A DNA stretch of 64,000 nucleotides, taken from positions 434,001 through 498,000 of the forward strand of contig NZ_JANBVS010000002.1 of assembly GCF_024586915.1 (NCBI RefSeq), written 5' to 3'. Numbering within the stretch: position 1 is the stretch's first letter; each line of letters begins with the position of its first letter. This DNA is from Bradyrhizobium sp. SRS-191. GTDB lineage: Bacteria > Pseudomonadota > Alphaproteobacteria > Rhizobiales > Xanthobacteraceae. The position numbers and the translations under genes are program-made. Of this stretch, positions 1 to 9,265 are shown piece after piece. The notes below the pieces were generated by a model. That model did no database searches. It had not been told where the DNA came from and saw only the letters and a list, made by a program, of their open reading frames with translations.

Positions 1-600
1 GAGGTCGCTCACGGTCTTCAGCGCATGTGCGAGCGCCTGCTCGCGTTGCTCGGGTCCGACCATGATGCCGTCGGCGGCCACGAATTCAGGCGCCGTCACG
101 CCGATGAAGCCGAGCACACCACGCAGATAGGTTTCGAGATGCTCGAGCGCTGCCATGGGGGCGGAGCCGTAGAAGCCGCCGCGTGACAGCGCGACGATGA
201 CGCGCTTGCCACCGACGAGACCCTCCGGGCCATTGGCGCCATACTTAAATGTCTTGCCCGGAACCAGAATGCGATCGATCCAGGCCTTGAGCTGGCTCGG
301 GACGGAGAAATTGTACATCGGTGCGCCGATCACGACGATATCGGCGCGGAGAAACTCGTCGAGCACCGCTTGCCCGGCGGCCACGTCCGCCTGCACCGCA
401 GGGTCTGTGATCGCGGCGCCATGAGCAATCGCCATATGTGCTCCGGACAGGTGCAACAACGGCGTAGCTGAGAGATCCCGGTAGGTGAGCTCGAGACCGG
501 GCGTGAGCTCGCGCAGGCGAGTGACGATCGCGGCCGACACCTGACGGCTAACGGAATTGGGGCCGAGCACGCTGGAGTCGACATGGAGCAGTTGGGTCAT
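1..600 (-). CDS. azoR: FMN-dependent NADH azoreductase, 3' end cut by window edge
   Basis: Flavodoxin-fold quinone/azo-dye reductase that would transfer two electrons from NAD(P)H through FMN in the cytoplasm. The visible 200 residues start [10 protein letters not shown] and contain the AzoR-type segment [18 protein letters not shown] at about residues 92-109 and a SRGGFYG loop near 139-145, both lining the FMN site in this family. E. coli AzoR is about 201 residues, so only a few C-terminal residues should lie beyond the window. The ATG at 600 faces the HxlR regulator gene at 698, a common arrangement for quinone-sensing HxlR/YodB-type control. Family is clear; the natural substrate is not. 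Confidence 0.92.
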   Translation of the reverse strand, partial: MTQLLHVDSSVLGPNSVSRQVSAAIVTRLRELTPGLELTYRDLSATPLLHLSGAHMAIAHGAAITDPAVQADVAAGQAVLDEFLRADIVVIGAPMYNFSVPSQLKAWIDRILVPGKTFKYGANGPEGLVGGKRVIVALSRGGFYGSAPMAALEHLETYLRGVLGFIGVTAPEFVAADGIMVGPEQREQALAHALKTVSDL

Positions 601-697
601 AGGTCAGTCACCTCAGTACTGGTTTGTAACTGGCGCACTATGAGTGACTGTGCTGTAACCCCACAAGAACGCACATTTTTGAAACCCGGGCACAGCC
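601..697. promoter_or_regulatory. azoR / hxlR divergent intergenic region
   Basis: This 97-bp gap separates two divergently transcribed genes and must hold both promoters. It is less GC-rich than its surroundings and contains two similar GTAAC-containing stretches (TTTGTAACTGG near 623 and CTGTAACCCC near 652) that could be half sites for the HxlR protein. The operator assignment is inference. Confidence 0.4.
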
Positions 698-1096
698 GTG
701 ACACTTGCTGACAGCGATGATCCTGACCTTCCGGCGCAGCCGGGGCCGAATGACTGCCGGGGCGTGGCCTCGATCCTGGCGCGTGTCGGCGACAAATGGA
801 GCGTATTCGTCATCATGATGCTGCAGGACGGACCGAAGCGCTTCAACGAGCTGAAGCGCCTCGTCGGCGGCATCTCCCAGCGCATGCTGACCTTGACGCT
901 GCGCGGGCTGGAGCGCGACGGGCTGGTGACGCGGACGGTGTTTCCGACCATCCCGCCGCGGGTCGACTATGAGCTGACCGATCTCGGCCGCGGCCTGTCG
1001 CAGCCGGTGCAGGCGCTCGGGCACTGGGCCATCCAGCACCAGGAGCAGATCGAGCAGGCCCGCTCGCGCTTCGATGCACGCAAGGATGGCGGCTGA
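698..1096 (+). CDS. HxlR-family winged-helix transcriptional regulator
   Basis: A 132-residue HxlR regulator. The family core begins with a cysteine (C20) and the segment VGDKWSVFVIMML; the helix-turn-helix and recognition region FNELKRLVGGISQRMLTLTLRGLERDGLV follows, then the wing with TIPPRVDYELT. In YodB/HypR-type members one N-terminal cysteine senses quinones or diamide, and C20 is in the expected place. The start is GTG at 698, since there is no in-frame ATG before the DNA-binding domain. It is divergent from the azoreductase, which it probably represses. Confidence 0.9.
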   Translation: MTLADSDDPDLPAQPGPNDCRGVASILARVGDKWSVFVIMMLQDGPKRFNELKRLVGGISQRMLTLTLRGLERDGLVTRTVFPTIPPRVDYELTDLGRGLSQPVQALGHWAIQHQEQIEQARSRFDARKDGG

Positions 1097-1099
1097 GCG

Positions 1100-2218
1100 T
1101 CAGGTGAGCGACACCATCCCGCCGCCATGACGCTCCAGCCGGCCGGCCAGCTCGAGCTCCAGCAGCACCATGCGCAGCACTGCGGGCGACAGGCCGCTGA
1201 GCCGGATCAGGTCGTCGATCGACACCGGCGTCGGGCCGAGCAGGGCGGTGATCTGCGCGCGGTCGTGGTTCTCGGGATCGGGCGCGAACAGCTCCTCGTC
1301 GGGTTCGCGCAGCGACAAGGGCAGCGGCCGCTCCAGGATCGGCCCGACTGCCTGGATCACATCGGCGGCCTCGGTGACGAGCGTGGCACCCTGCTTGATC
1401 AGGTCGTTGGTGCCGGCCGAGCGGGGATCGAGCGGCGAGCCCGGCACGGCGAACACCTCGCGGCCCTGTTCGCCAGCCATCCGGGCGGTGATCAGCGAGC
1501 CCGAGCGATGCGCGGCCTCGACCACGACGACGCCAAGCGAGGCGCCCGAGATCAGCCGGTTGCGGCGGGGGAAGTCGCGGGCGCGCGGCTCGTGTCCGAG
1601 CGGCATCTCGGAGATGGCGGCGCCGCTGCCGTTGACGATGGCGCCGAGCAGATCGACATGCTCCGGCGGGTAGATGCGGTCGTGGCCGCCGGCGAGAACG
1701 GCGACCGTGCCGCTGCTGATGCTCGCGCGATGCGCGGCCTGATCGATGCCGCGCGCCAGGCCGGAGATGATGACGAAGCCGGCCTGGCCGAGCTCATGGG
1801 CGATCTGGCCGGCGAATTTGAGCCCGGCCGCGGAGGCATTGCGCGAGCCGACGATGGCGATCATCGGGCGCATCAGGCTGTCGCGGGGGCCGCGGACGGC
1901 GAGCAGCGGCGGCGCATCCTCGCAGGTGGCGAGGCGCGGCGGATAGCCGTCCTCGTCCGGTGCCCGGAGTTGGACGCCCCGGCTTTTGCAGGCTTCGAGC
2001 TCGGCTTCGGCCTGGCCCACAGTGCAGATCCGGCCGCTCGTCGCCGCGCCGCCGCGGCGAGCCAGGTCCGGCAGACGGTCGAGCGCGGCGCGGGCGGTGC
2101 CGAACTGGTCGAGCAGCGCGCGGAAGGTGCGCGGGCCGACATTGTCGGAGCGGATCAGGCGCAGCCGGTCGCGCCGCTCGGTTTCGCTCAGCTCGATGGT
2201 CGTATTGATTGCGTCCAC
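1100..2218 (-). CDS. dprA: DNA-processing protein DprA
   Basis: Single-strand-DNA-binding RecA loader that protects incoming DNA during transformation and recombination. It has an N-terminal SAM-like helical region ([17 protein letters not shown]), a central Rossmann fold with the DprA signatures [28 protein letters not shown] and [12 protein letters not shown], and a C-terminal winged helix ([20 protein letters not shown]). I chose the GTG at 2218 because a GAGGAGG Shine-Dalgarno lies 5 nt upstream; an ATG at 2245 in the same frame gives 381 residues but has no clear ribosome site. It is the last gene of the pyrB-pyrC'-plsY-patatin-dprA direction. Confidence 0.92.
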   Translation of the reverse strand: MDAINTTIELSETERRDRLRLIRSDNVGPRTFRALLDQFGTARAALDRLPDLARRGGAATSGRICTVGQAEAELEACKSRGVQLRAPDEDGYPPRLATCEDAPPLLAVRGPRDSLMRPMIAIVGSRNASAAGLKFAGQIAHELGQAGFVIISGLARGIDQAAHRASISSGTVAVLAGGHDRIYPPEHVDLLGAIVNGSGAAISEMPLGHEPRARDFPRRNRLISGASLGVVVVEAAHRSGSLITARMAGEQGREVFAVPGSPLDPRSAGTNDLIKQGATLVTEAADVIQAVGPILERPLPLSLREPDEELFAPDPENHDRAQITALLGPTPVSIDDLIRLSGLSPAVLRMVLLELELAGRLERHGGGMVSLT

Positions 2219-2278
2219 GCCAGCCTCCTCGAACAGGGCCAGCATGGAGCAACCCGAGGACGCATGGAAGAGGGCGCG

Positions 2279-3607
2279 CTACGCCGGAGCGACCTCGCGC
2301 GCCTCCTCAGTCGAGGTGGCCGGCCGCTCCTCCGCGATGGCCGGCATGGTGCCGGCGGGGGCCTCGCGCAGCCAGCGGTCCGCTGCCTCGCGCCCGCGTT
2401 GATGCAGCATGGCGATGAAGTCGCTGCCGAAGTCGGTGGCCTCGCGCTGCGCCAGGGACTCGATCTCGTCCTCGGCGGCGAGCCGATGCAGGCGGGGCGG
2501 GTGCAGGCCGTCGCTGCGGGCCCATTCGAGCGCCGCAAGCTCGGCGTTGAGCACGGCATTGGCTGCGATCTGGTCGAGGCGGCGATCGATCGCGGCTGAG
2601 GTCATCGGCACATGGCCGTCCCGCGCCGGCGTGACCTGAACGACGAGCAGATCGGCTGCGCTGGACTCATGTGCAATCTGGATCAGCGGCGGGTTGGCGG
2701 CGTAGCCGCCGTCCCAATAGCTTTCATCGTCGATCTCGACGGCCGCATGCATCTGGGCCGGGCAGGTTGAGGCGAGCAGCACGTCCGGCGTGATGTCGCC
2801 GTTGCGGAAGATCTGCGGCTGGCCATCGCGGATCCGGGTGGCCGCGAGCAGCAGGCGCGGCGCGCTTGCGCTCTGCACGGCGGCGAAATCGATCGTCGCG
2901 GTGAGGATGTCGCGGAGCGGCGCCAGATCGAGCGGATCGGCGCGTCCGCCGCGCAATCCCGTGCCGAACGAGACCGCGCTGCTGGCCGGCGAATAGCCGC
3001 CGATCAGCATCAGCGCGCGGAACGAGGCCTCATCGGCAAGCCCGGTCCAGAACTCGGCCAGCCGGCCGCGGGCTTCGTCGCGGCCGCCGCTGGCCAGCCC
3101 GCTGGCGAGTAGCGTCGCGTTGATCGCGCCGGCGCTGGCGCCGCTGATCGTGTCGAAATCGCAGGCCGGCTCCTCCAGCAGGCGGTCCAGCACGCCCCAG
3201 GTGAAGGCCGAGAAGGTTCCGCCGCCCTGCAGCGCCAGCGACAGCTTGCGCGGCGGCCACACGCGCGGCGGCGGCGGCAGCTTGGCGTTCGCGATGGTCT
3301 CGGCCAGGGATCGCTCCGGCGCGTCGGCGGCCTTTGGCTCGGTGGTGGCGGTCGAGCCCGTGGCGGCGATCATCATCTCGACGACGGCCGTGGCGCTCTC
3401 GGATGGCGTGGTCGCGGCCGTTGATGCGATCGGGGCAGCCGGGCTCTCGGCCATCGGATCGGCTGCGAGGTCGTGCGCCGGCGGCTCGATCGCTGCGGCC
3501 TGTGTCGGTTCAGCGGTGTTGCCGGCGGATGCGAACGGGTCGTCGGTCGACCAGATCTGGGCCGCGGAGAGGAGGGCGCTGGCGCTCGATCGAATGGGTG
3601 TGGACAT
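2279..3607 (-). CDS. patatin-like phospholipase
   Basis: Ser-Asp dyad lipid acyl hydrolase, 442 residues. The patatin domain begins at about 122 with the oxyanion-loop LALQGGGTFSAF (G128-G130), has the nucleophile elbow GASAG with S158, and the catalytic Asp in WDGGYAANPP (D299). The first ~110 residues are a low-complexity Ala/Thr/Pro-rich stretch without a convincing signal peptide. A GGAGGAGT ribosome site precedes the ATG at 3607. The gene sits between plsY and dprA on the same strand, so a role in phospholipid or polyhydroxyalkanoate-granule lipid turnover is possible; the substrate is unknown. Confidence 0.88.
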   Translation of the reverse strand: MSTPIRSSASALLSAAQIWSTDDPFASAGNTAEPTQAAAIEPPAHDLAADPMAESPAAPIASTAATTPSESATAVVEMMIAATGSTATTEPKAADAPERSLAETIANAKLPPPPRVWPPRKLSLALQGGGTFSAFTWGVLDRLLEEPACDFDTISGASAGAINATLLASGLASGGRDEARGRLAEFWTGLADEASFRALMLIGGYSPASSAVSFGTGLRGGRADPLDLAPLRDILTATIDFAAVQSASAPRLLLAATRIRDGQPQIFRNGDITPDVLLASTCPAQMHAAVEIDDESYWDGGYAANPPLIQIAHESSAADLLVVQVTPARDGHVPMTSAAIDRRLDQIAANAVLNAELAALEWARSDGLHPPRLHRLAAEDEIESLAQREATDFGSDFIAMLHQRGREAADRWLREAPAGTMPAIAEERPATSTEEAREVAPA

Positions 3608-3831
3608 TTGCTGCGCCGACTCCTCCTCAGTGCGGTGATCGCGGGGAAGCCGCGAGCCGCTTGAATTGGTCTTGCGTGTTCAGATGCCGGAATCATGACA
3701 GGCAATCATGATTCACACCAGAGTCGGCGTTAACTTATTAGCTGATGATGTGGCGGTGTTGCTGCGTTGCCGCTGTAATTTCAGGGCGAGACACAGGATG
3801 TGCGCATTTGCTCCGTATTTGTCCGGAGTGA

Positions 3832-4428
3832 TTACTTCTTAGCGCCGATCTTGCTCTCTGTGCCGCCCTGCAAGCGCTTGATGTTTTCGCGATGCATGTA
3901 AATGAGCAACAAGGTGAGCAGGGCAAACAACGCGGCCAACGCAGTGTGGCCGAAAGCCCACAGCATGATCGGTGTCAGCACGCTCGCGACGAGTGCAGCA
4001 AGTGATGAGTAGCGGAACGCGAAGGCGGTCGCGAGCCAGACCAGGCAGAAGAAGATCGCGCCGGGCCAGAACAGGCCGATGAGGATGCCGATATAGACCG
4101 CGACGCCCTTGCCGCCGCGGAATTTCAGCCACACCGGGAACAGGTGGCCGAGGAATGCGCCGAGGCTCGCGATCATCGCGGCGTTGGGACCACCGAGATA
4201 GCCGGCGACGATGACGGCGGCCGTGCCCTTCAGCGCATCGCCGAGCAGGGTTCCGGCTGCAAGCCCTTTGCGGCCGGTGCGCAGCACATTGGTGGCGCCG
4301 ATGTTGCCGGAACCGATGCTGCGCAGATCCTGGGTACCGGCGAGCCTGGTGAGGATCAGGCCGAACGGGATCGAGCCGAACAGATAGCCGATGATGAGAG
4401 CGACCGGGAGGAAGGCTTCGGAACCCAT
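3832..4428 (-). CDS. plsY: acyl-phosphate:glycerol-3-phosphate acyltransferase PlsY
   Basis: Integral membrane acyltransferase that makes lysophosphatidate from acyl-phosphate and glycerol-3-phosphate, the first membrane step of phospholipid synthesis. The three PlsY motifs are visible: GSIPFG near residue 18, [16 protein letters not shown] near 39-55, and FRGGKGVA near 104. There are about five hydrophobic segments and a basic C-terminus. Start: the ATG at 4428 with AAGGAG 7 nt upstream is preferred to the adjacent GTG at 4431. It lies 30 bp downstream of the pyrC-like gene and is probably co-transcribed with it. Confidence 0.95.
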   Translation of the reverse strand: MGSEAFLPVALIIGYLFGSIPFGLILTRLAGTQDLRSIGSGNIGATNVLRTGRKGLAAGTLLGDALKGTAAVIVAGYLGGPNAAMIASLGAFLGHLFPVWLKFRGGKGVAVYIGILIGLFWPGAIFFCLVWLATAFAFRYSSLAALVASVLTPIMLWAFGHTALAALFALLTLLLIYMHRENIKRLQGGTESKIGAKK

Positions 4429-4458
4429 CACACAACTCCTTGCGCGCGATGCCGTGCG

Positions 4459-5760
4459 TCAGACATGTTCGAACACGGTGCGGCCGCCGACGATGGTGCG
4501 GACCACGCGGCCGGTGAAGCGGGCCTCGTCGAACGGCGTGTTCTTGCACAGTGATTTCAAGTCGGCGGGATCGAGGATCCAGGGCACATCCGGATCGATC
4601 ACGATGATGTCGGCCGGCGCGCCCGCGCGCAAGGTGCCGCCGGGCAGGCCGAGCAGTTCCGCCGGGCGAGTCGACATCGCGCGGATCAAGGTGGTCCAGC
4701 TCAGTTCGCCGCTGTGCACCAGCCGGAGCGCGGCCGACAGCATCGTCTCCAGGCCGACCGCGCCGCTCGCGGCCTCCGCGAACGGCAACCGCTTGACCTC
4801 GACGTCCTGCGGATTGTGGTCGGACATGATCACGTCGATCAGGCCGGACGCCAGTGCCTCGACCAGCGCGCGGCGGTCGACCTCGGTGCGCAGCGGCGGC
4901 GTCAGCTTGAGGAAGGTGCGGTAGGGACCGATGTCGTTCTCGTTCAGCGTGACATGGTTGATCGACACCGAGGCGCTCACGGCAAGGCCGGCGTCGCGCG
5001 CGCGCTTGAGGACGTCGAGCGAGTCCACCGAGCTCAGCGCAGCCGCGTGGTAGCGGCCCTTGGTGAGGGCGACGAGACGCATGTCGCGCTCGAGCACGAC
5101 GGCTTCGGCCGCAGGCGGAATGCCGGAGAGGCCGAGGCGCGAGGCGAACTCGCCTTCGTTCATGACGCCTTCGCCGACGAGGTTCGGATCCTCGGTGTGA
5201 TGCACGATCAGGGCGTCGAAGTCGCGCGCGTAGGTCAGCGCGCGCCGCATCACCTGCGCGTTCATCACGCTGGTGTGGCCATTGGAGAAGGCGACTGCGC
5301 CGGCGGCGCGCAACAGGCCGATCTCCGTCATCTCCTCGCCGCGCAGGCCCTTGGTCAGCGCCGCCATCGGCTGGATGTTGACGATGGCGGTGTCGCGGGC
5401 GCGGCGCAGCACGAAGTCGACGGTGGCGGAGTTGTCGATGACCGGCTCGGTGCCGGGCTGGCAGATGATGGTGGTGATGCCGCCGGTGGCGGCGGCCTGG
5501 CTGGCGCTTGCGAACGTCTCGCGATGGCCGAGGCCCGGCTCGCCGACGAAGGCGCAGATGTCGACCAGGCCTGGCGCGACGATCTGGCCGGCGCAGTTGA
5601 TGACATCGGTTCCTTCCGGCACGCCGGCGGCGCCGATGCCGCGCTTGAGGTCGCGGATGACGCCGTCGGCGATCAGCACGTCACCGGGACCGTCGATGTC
5701 GCGGGAGGGATCGATGACGCGCGCGTTGGCGAGCAGGATCGGGCGGCGATCGGTCAGCAT
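4459..5760 (-). CDS. pyrC: dihydroorotase-like PyrC' (catalytic HxH missing)
   Basis: Amidohydrolase of the class I dihydroorotase family, 433 residues, directly downstream of pyrB. Active enzymes have GLVDxHxHxREPG; here the segment reads GLVDICAFVGEPG (about residues 71-83), so both metal-binding histidines and the following arginine are absent. Later family features (IVHHTEDPN, SDHNP) survive in part. In Pseudomonas the pyrC' gene of a pyrBC' operon likewise encodes an inactive dihydroorotase homologue needed to assemble active aspartate transcarbamoylase. By analogy this is probably the structural partner of PyrB, with an active dihydroorotase elsewhere in the genome. That role is inference; the loss of the motif is seen directly. 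Confidence 0.9.
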   Translation of the reverse strand: MLTDRRPILLANARVIDPSRDIDGPGDVLIADGVIRDLKRGIGAAGVPEGTDVINCAGQIVAPGLVDICAFVGEPGLGHRETFASASQAAATGGITTIICQPGTEPVIDNSATVDFVLRRARDTAIVNIQPMAALTKGLRGEEMTEIGLLRAAGAVAFSNGHTSVMNAQVMRRALTYARDFDALIVHHTEDPNLVGEGVMNEGEFASRLGLSGIPPAAEAVVLERDMRLVALTKGRYHAAALSSVDSLDVLKRARDAGLAVSASVSINHVTLNENDIGPYRTFLKLTPPLRTEVDRRALVEALASGLIDVIMSDHNPQDVEVKRLPFAEAASGAVGLETMLSAALRLVHSGELSWTTLIRAMSTRPAELLGLPGGTLRAGAPADIIVIDPDVPWILDPADLKSLCKNTPFDEARFTGRVVRTIVGGRTVFEHV

Positions 5761-5784
5761 GTCGTTTCGTCCCGAGGTCTCAAA

Positions 5785-6738
5785 TCAAGCATTGGGCAGG
5801 TTGCGGGCCAGCGCCTCGAGCACGGCCATGCGCACGGCGACACCCATTTCGACCTGTTCCCGGATCAGCGACTGCGCGCCGTCGGCGACGATGGAGTCGA
5901 TCTCGACGCCGCGGTTCATCGGGCCGGGATGCATCACGAGCGCATCGGGCTTAGCGTAAGCGAGCTTCTTCTGGTCCAGTCCGAAATATTGGAAGTACTC
6001 CGACGAGGACGGCACGAAGGAGCCGTTCATGCGCTCGCGCTGCAGCCGTAGCATCATGACGATATCGGCGCCGTTGAGCCCCTCGCGCATGTCGCGTGCG
6101 ACCTCGACGCCCATCCGCTCGATGCCCGGCGGCAGCAAGGTGGAGGGCGCGACGACGCGGACGCGCGCGCCCATCGTGTTCAGCAGGAGGATGTTGGAGC
6201 GCGCCACGCGCGAATGCAGCACGTCGCCGCAGATCGCGATCACGAGGCCCTCGATGCGGCCCTTGTTGCGGCGGATGGTCAGCGCATCCAGCAGCGCCTG
6301 GGTCGGGTGCTCATGCGCGCCGTCGCCGGCATTGATCACGGAGCCGTCGACCTTGCGGGCCAAAAGCTCGACCGCGCCGGAGGCGTGGTGGCGGACCACC
6401 AGGATGTCCGGATGCATCGCATTGAGCGTGACGGCGGTGTCCACCAGGGTCTCGCCCTTCTTGATGGACGAGGACGACACCGACATGTTCATGACGTCGG
6501 CGCCGAGCCGCTTGCCGGCAAGCTCGAACGAGGATTGCGTCCGCGTCGAGGCCTCGAAGAACAGGTTGACCTGGGTCCGGCCGCGCAGCACGGTGCGCTT
6601 CTTGTCGACCTGACGATTCAGTTCGACATACTCCTCGGACAGGTCGAGGAGACCGGTGATGTCGTGGGCGGAAAGGCCCTCGATTCCCAGCAAATGCCGG
6701 TGCCCGAGGACGAAAGTCGATTTCGGAGAGGTTGCCAT
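5785..6738 (-). CDS. pyrB: aspartate carbamoyltransferase catalytic chain
   Basis: Condenses carbamoyl phosphate with aspartate, the committed step of pyrimidine synthesis. Carbamoyl-phosphate motif [13 protein letters not shown], the loop SSSIKKGET, the [11 protein letters not shown] motif and [11 protein letters not shown] are all present. I chose the ATG at 6738 (317 residues, MATSPKSTF), the usual family length; the frame stays open to 6882 but the extra residues overlap the divergent gene. It is the first gene of the pyrB-pyrC'-plsY block; only 28 bp separate it from the divergent dipeptidase gene. Confidence 0.96.
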   Translation of the reverse strand: MATSPKSTFVLGHRHLLGIEGLSAHDITGLLDLSEEYVELNRQVDKKRTVLRGRTQVNLFFEASTRTQSSFELAGKRLGADVMNMSVSSSSIKKGETLVDTAVTLNAMHPDILVVRHHASGAVELLARKVDGSVINAGDGAHEHPTQALLDALTIRRNKGRIEGLVIAICGDVLHSRVARSNILLLNTMGARVRVVAPSTLLPPGIERMGVEVARDMREGLNGADIVMMLRLQRERMNGSFVPSSSEYFQYFGLDQKKLAYAKPDALVMHPGPMNRGVEIDSIVADGAQSLIREQVEMGVAVRMAVLEALARNLPNA

Positions 6739-6766
6739 TAAAGCCAGAGCTATAGGCGCGGTTTCC

Positions 6767-7600
6767 ATGGCGGGCAAGGCCGAAAGCCGGGGTTCCGAGT
6801 TATCCCCCGTTCCGTCTCGCGGCTTGCGGCGGCCTGCAGGGTGGCGGTTGATCGCTGCCGGAAGATTGCTCGGATCGGGCATCCTGCTGGCGAGCCTTGC
6901 GCCGGCCTCGGCGGCGACCCTGATGGCGGATTTCGCCTACCTCCGCGACATCGATCCGACCATCCTCCAGGACATCCGCTATGCCGGCAGCAACAATTTC
7001 GTCGGGCGCCGCCTTCCAGGGTACGACGCGGCCGAATGTATCGTGACGCGCAAGGTGGGGCTGCGGCTGAAGGCGATCCAGGCCGAGTTGCGGCCGCGCG
7101 GTCTGTCCCTGAAGATGCTCGACTGCTACCGGCCGGTGCGTGCCGTCGCGGAGATGCTGGCCTGGTCGCAGGACGGCGAGACCGCTGCCGCTCGCCGCTA
7201 CAATCCGCATGTCGCCAAGCAGGACTTGTTCCGTCTCGGCTACATCGCCCTGCGTTCCGCTCATTCCACAGGTGCGGCGATCGATCTGACGCTCGTCGAG
7301 CTCGCGGCCGACAATTCCGCCGCGTTCGATCCGGCCAAGGACTATGCTGACTGCACGGCGCCGGCGGCGCTGCGTGCGCCCGAAGGCAGCGTCGACATGG
7401 GAACGGGCTATGATTGTCTGGACCCCAAGGCTCATACCGCCGCGCAAGACCTGACGCCGCAGCAGCGGCGCTGGCGCAATGAGCTGGTGACCGTGATGGC
7501 GCGGCAAGGTTTTGTGAACTATGCCAGGGAGTGGTGGCACTTTTCGCTGCCGGGCGCGGACACGACCACTTATGTTTTCCCCATTCGGCCGCGCCGATAG
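6767..7600 (+). CDS. D-alanyl-D-alanine dipeptidase (VanX/DdpX family), exported
   Basis: Zinc dipeptidase of peptidase family M15D that splits D-Ala-D-Ala. A signal peptide with a basic start and hydrophobic core ([16 protein letters not shown]) ends near residue 49. Catalytic features: R122 in CYRPVR, zinc ligands H166 and D173 in [11 protein letters not shown], and E255 and H258 in EWWHF. The periplasmic location fits DdpX-like scavenging of peptidoglycan-derived D-Ala-D-Ala rather than cytoplasmic VanX resistance. ATG at 6767 is chosen so that the signal peptide is N-terminal; a GTG two codons earlier is possible. No vanA/vanH or dpp genes are adjacent. Confidence 0.92.
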   Translation: MAGKAESRGSELSPVPSRGLRRPAGWRLIAAGRLLGSGILLASLAPASAATLMADFAYLRDIDPTILQDIRYAGSNNFVGRRLPGYDAAECIVTRKVGLRLKAIQAELRPRGLSLKMLDCYRPVRAVAEMLAWSQDGETAAARRYNPHVAKQDLFRLGYIALRSAHSTGAAIDLTLVELAADNSAAFDPAKDYADCTAPAALRAPEGSVDMGTGYDCLDPKAHTAAQDLTPQQRRWRNELVTVMARQGFVNYAREWWHFSLPGADTTTYVFPIRPRR

Positions 7601-7621
7601 TCGATTCGCACAGGCAAGGCC

Positions 7622-9265
7622 ATGACCCAGTCTTTCCACGCGACCCACGAGGTCTTCAACCAGTCGCCGCCATTCGAGGACGTGAACCTGTTCACGGTGG
7701 ACCGGCCGCTGATCGACGCCGTGAAGGCGAATGGCGGCGTCGGCGCCGAGCAGGAGCTCAGCGCGTTCGGCGAGCTGTGGGGCACGGCTGAGATGGCGGA
7801 GCAGGGCCGGCTCGCCAACGAGAATACGCCGAAGCTGCGTACTTTCGATGCCAAGGGCTTTCGTCGGGACGTGGTCGAGTTTCATCCGGCCTATCATCAC
7901 ATGATGGCGCGATCGGCTGCGGCCGGATTGCACAATTCGACCTGGACGGCGCAAGGCAAGCCCGCCGGCGGCAGCTCCGAGGTGGTGCGCGCGGCGAAGT
8001 TCTACGTCGCTTCGCAGGTCGAGAGTGGTCATCTCTGTCCGGTCACCATGACGCGCGCCTCCGTCGCGGCGCTGGCGTCGCAGCCTGACCTGCTGGCCAA
8101 GGCGATGCCTGTCATCGCGACACGCAACTACGATGCTGCGTTTGCGCCGTGGTGGCGGAAGCGCGGCATGACGCTCGGCATGGGCATGACCGAGAAGCAG
8201 GGCGGCACCGACGTGCGTGCGAACATGACCCGCGCCGAACGCTCCGGCGACGGCTATCGCGTCACCGGGCACAAATGGTTCATGTCGGCGCCGATGTGCG
8301 ACGCCTTCCTGGTGCTGGCGCAAGCCGAGGGCGGCCTGACCTGTTTCTTCATGCCGCGTTTTGCGCCGGACGGATCGATCAATGCGCTCCGCTTCCAGCG
8401 CCTCAAGGACAAGCTCGGCAATCGCTCCAATGCATCCTCCGAGGTCGAGTTCGCGGGCGCTTACGCCGAGCGCGTCGGCGAGGAGGGCAGGGGCATCAGC
8501 ACCATCATCCAGATGGTGCAACTGACGCGGCAGGATTGCGCGATCTCGTCCGCCGGCCTGATGCGTTCGGGGCTGGCGCATGCGCTGCATCACGCGCGTC
8601 ATCGCAGCGTGTTCCAGAAGCATCTCGCCGACCAGCCGCTGATGCAGTCGGTGCTCGCCGACATGGCCCTTCACGTCGCGGCGACGGTGGCGCTGGTGAT
8701 GCGGCTGTGCCGCGCGTTCGATCGCATGCACGAGGATCCGGCCGAGGCGGCGTACATGCGGTTGCTGACGCCCGCGATCAAATACTGGGTGTGCAAGAGC
8801 GCGCCGCCGTTTCTCTACGAGGCGATGGAGTGCCTCGGCGGCAACGGCTATGTCGAGGACGGCCTGCTCGCGCGCCACTTCCGGGAGTCGCCCGTCAACG
8901 CGATCTGGGAAGGCTCGGGCAATGTGATGTGCCTCGACGTGCTGCGCGCGCTGTCGCGCGAGGCGGAGGCGGCGACTGCGGTCTTGAAAGCCCTGGCCGA
9001 GGAGACGCGTGCTCTGCCCGGCGCAGCGGACGCGGTCGCCATGATCGGCAAGGCCTTCCGGCGCGGCGACGGCGAGCGTGTCGCACGGCTGGCCGTCGAG
9101 ACGTTGGCGCTGCTGGCGGCCGCGGCCGCGCTCAATGCGGTGACGCCCGCTCACGCCGAGCTGTTCGCCGCCACGCGGCTCGCCAACGTTCATCCGAGCA
9201 TGTATGGCGCCGTCGATCTCGATCCCGCCGCCATCCGTGCCCTGCTGGAGCGCGCCCTGCCTTGA
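7622..9265 (+). CDS. AidB-like acyl-CoA dehydrogenase family flavoprotein
   Basis: A 547-residue protein of the AidB branch of the acyl-CoA dehydrogenase superfamily. AidB hallmarks are WGTAEMAEQGRLANENTPKL near residue 47, the FAD segment MGMTEKQGGTDVR, the HKWFMSAPMCDAF segment, and the C-terminal MECLGGNGYVEDGLLARHFRES with IWEGSGNVMCLDVLR. E. coli AidB binds DNA and FAD and is induced by alkylation stress; its enzymatic role is unsettled. Here no ada or alkB gene is nearby. Its stop overlaps the TTG start of the following CPBP protease, suggesting translational coupling. Confidence 0.92.
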   Translation: MTQSFHATHEVFNQSPPFEDVNLFTVDRPLIDAVKANGGVGAEQELSAFGELWGTAEMAEQGRLANENTPKLRTFDAKGFRRDVVEFHPAYHHMMARSAAAGLHNSTWTAQGKPAGGSSEVVRAAKFYVASQVESGHLCPVTMTRASVAALASQPDLLAKAMPVIATRNYDAAFAPWWRKRGMTLGMGMTEKQGGTDVRANMTRAERSGDGYRVTGHKWFMSAPMCDAFLVLAQAEGGLTCFFMPRFAPDGSINALRFQRLKDKLGNRSNASSEVEFAGAYAERVGEEGRGISTIIQMVQLTRQDCAISSAGLMRSGLAHALHHARHRSVFQKHLADQPLMQSVLADMALHVAATVALVMRLCRAFDRMHEDPAEAAYMRLLTPAIKYWVCKSAPPFLYEAMECLGGNGYVEDGLLARHFRESPVNAIWEGSGNVMCLDVLRALSREAEAATAVLKALAEETRALPGAADAVAMIGKAFRRGDGERVARLAVETLALLAAAAALNAVTPAHAELFAATRLANVHPSMYGAVDLDPAAIRALLERALP

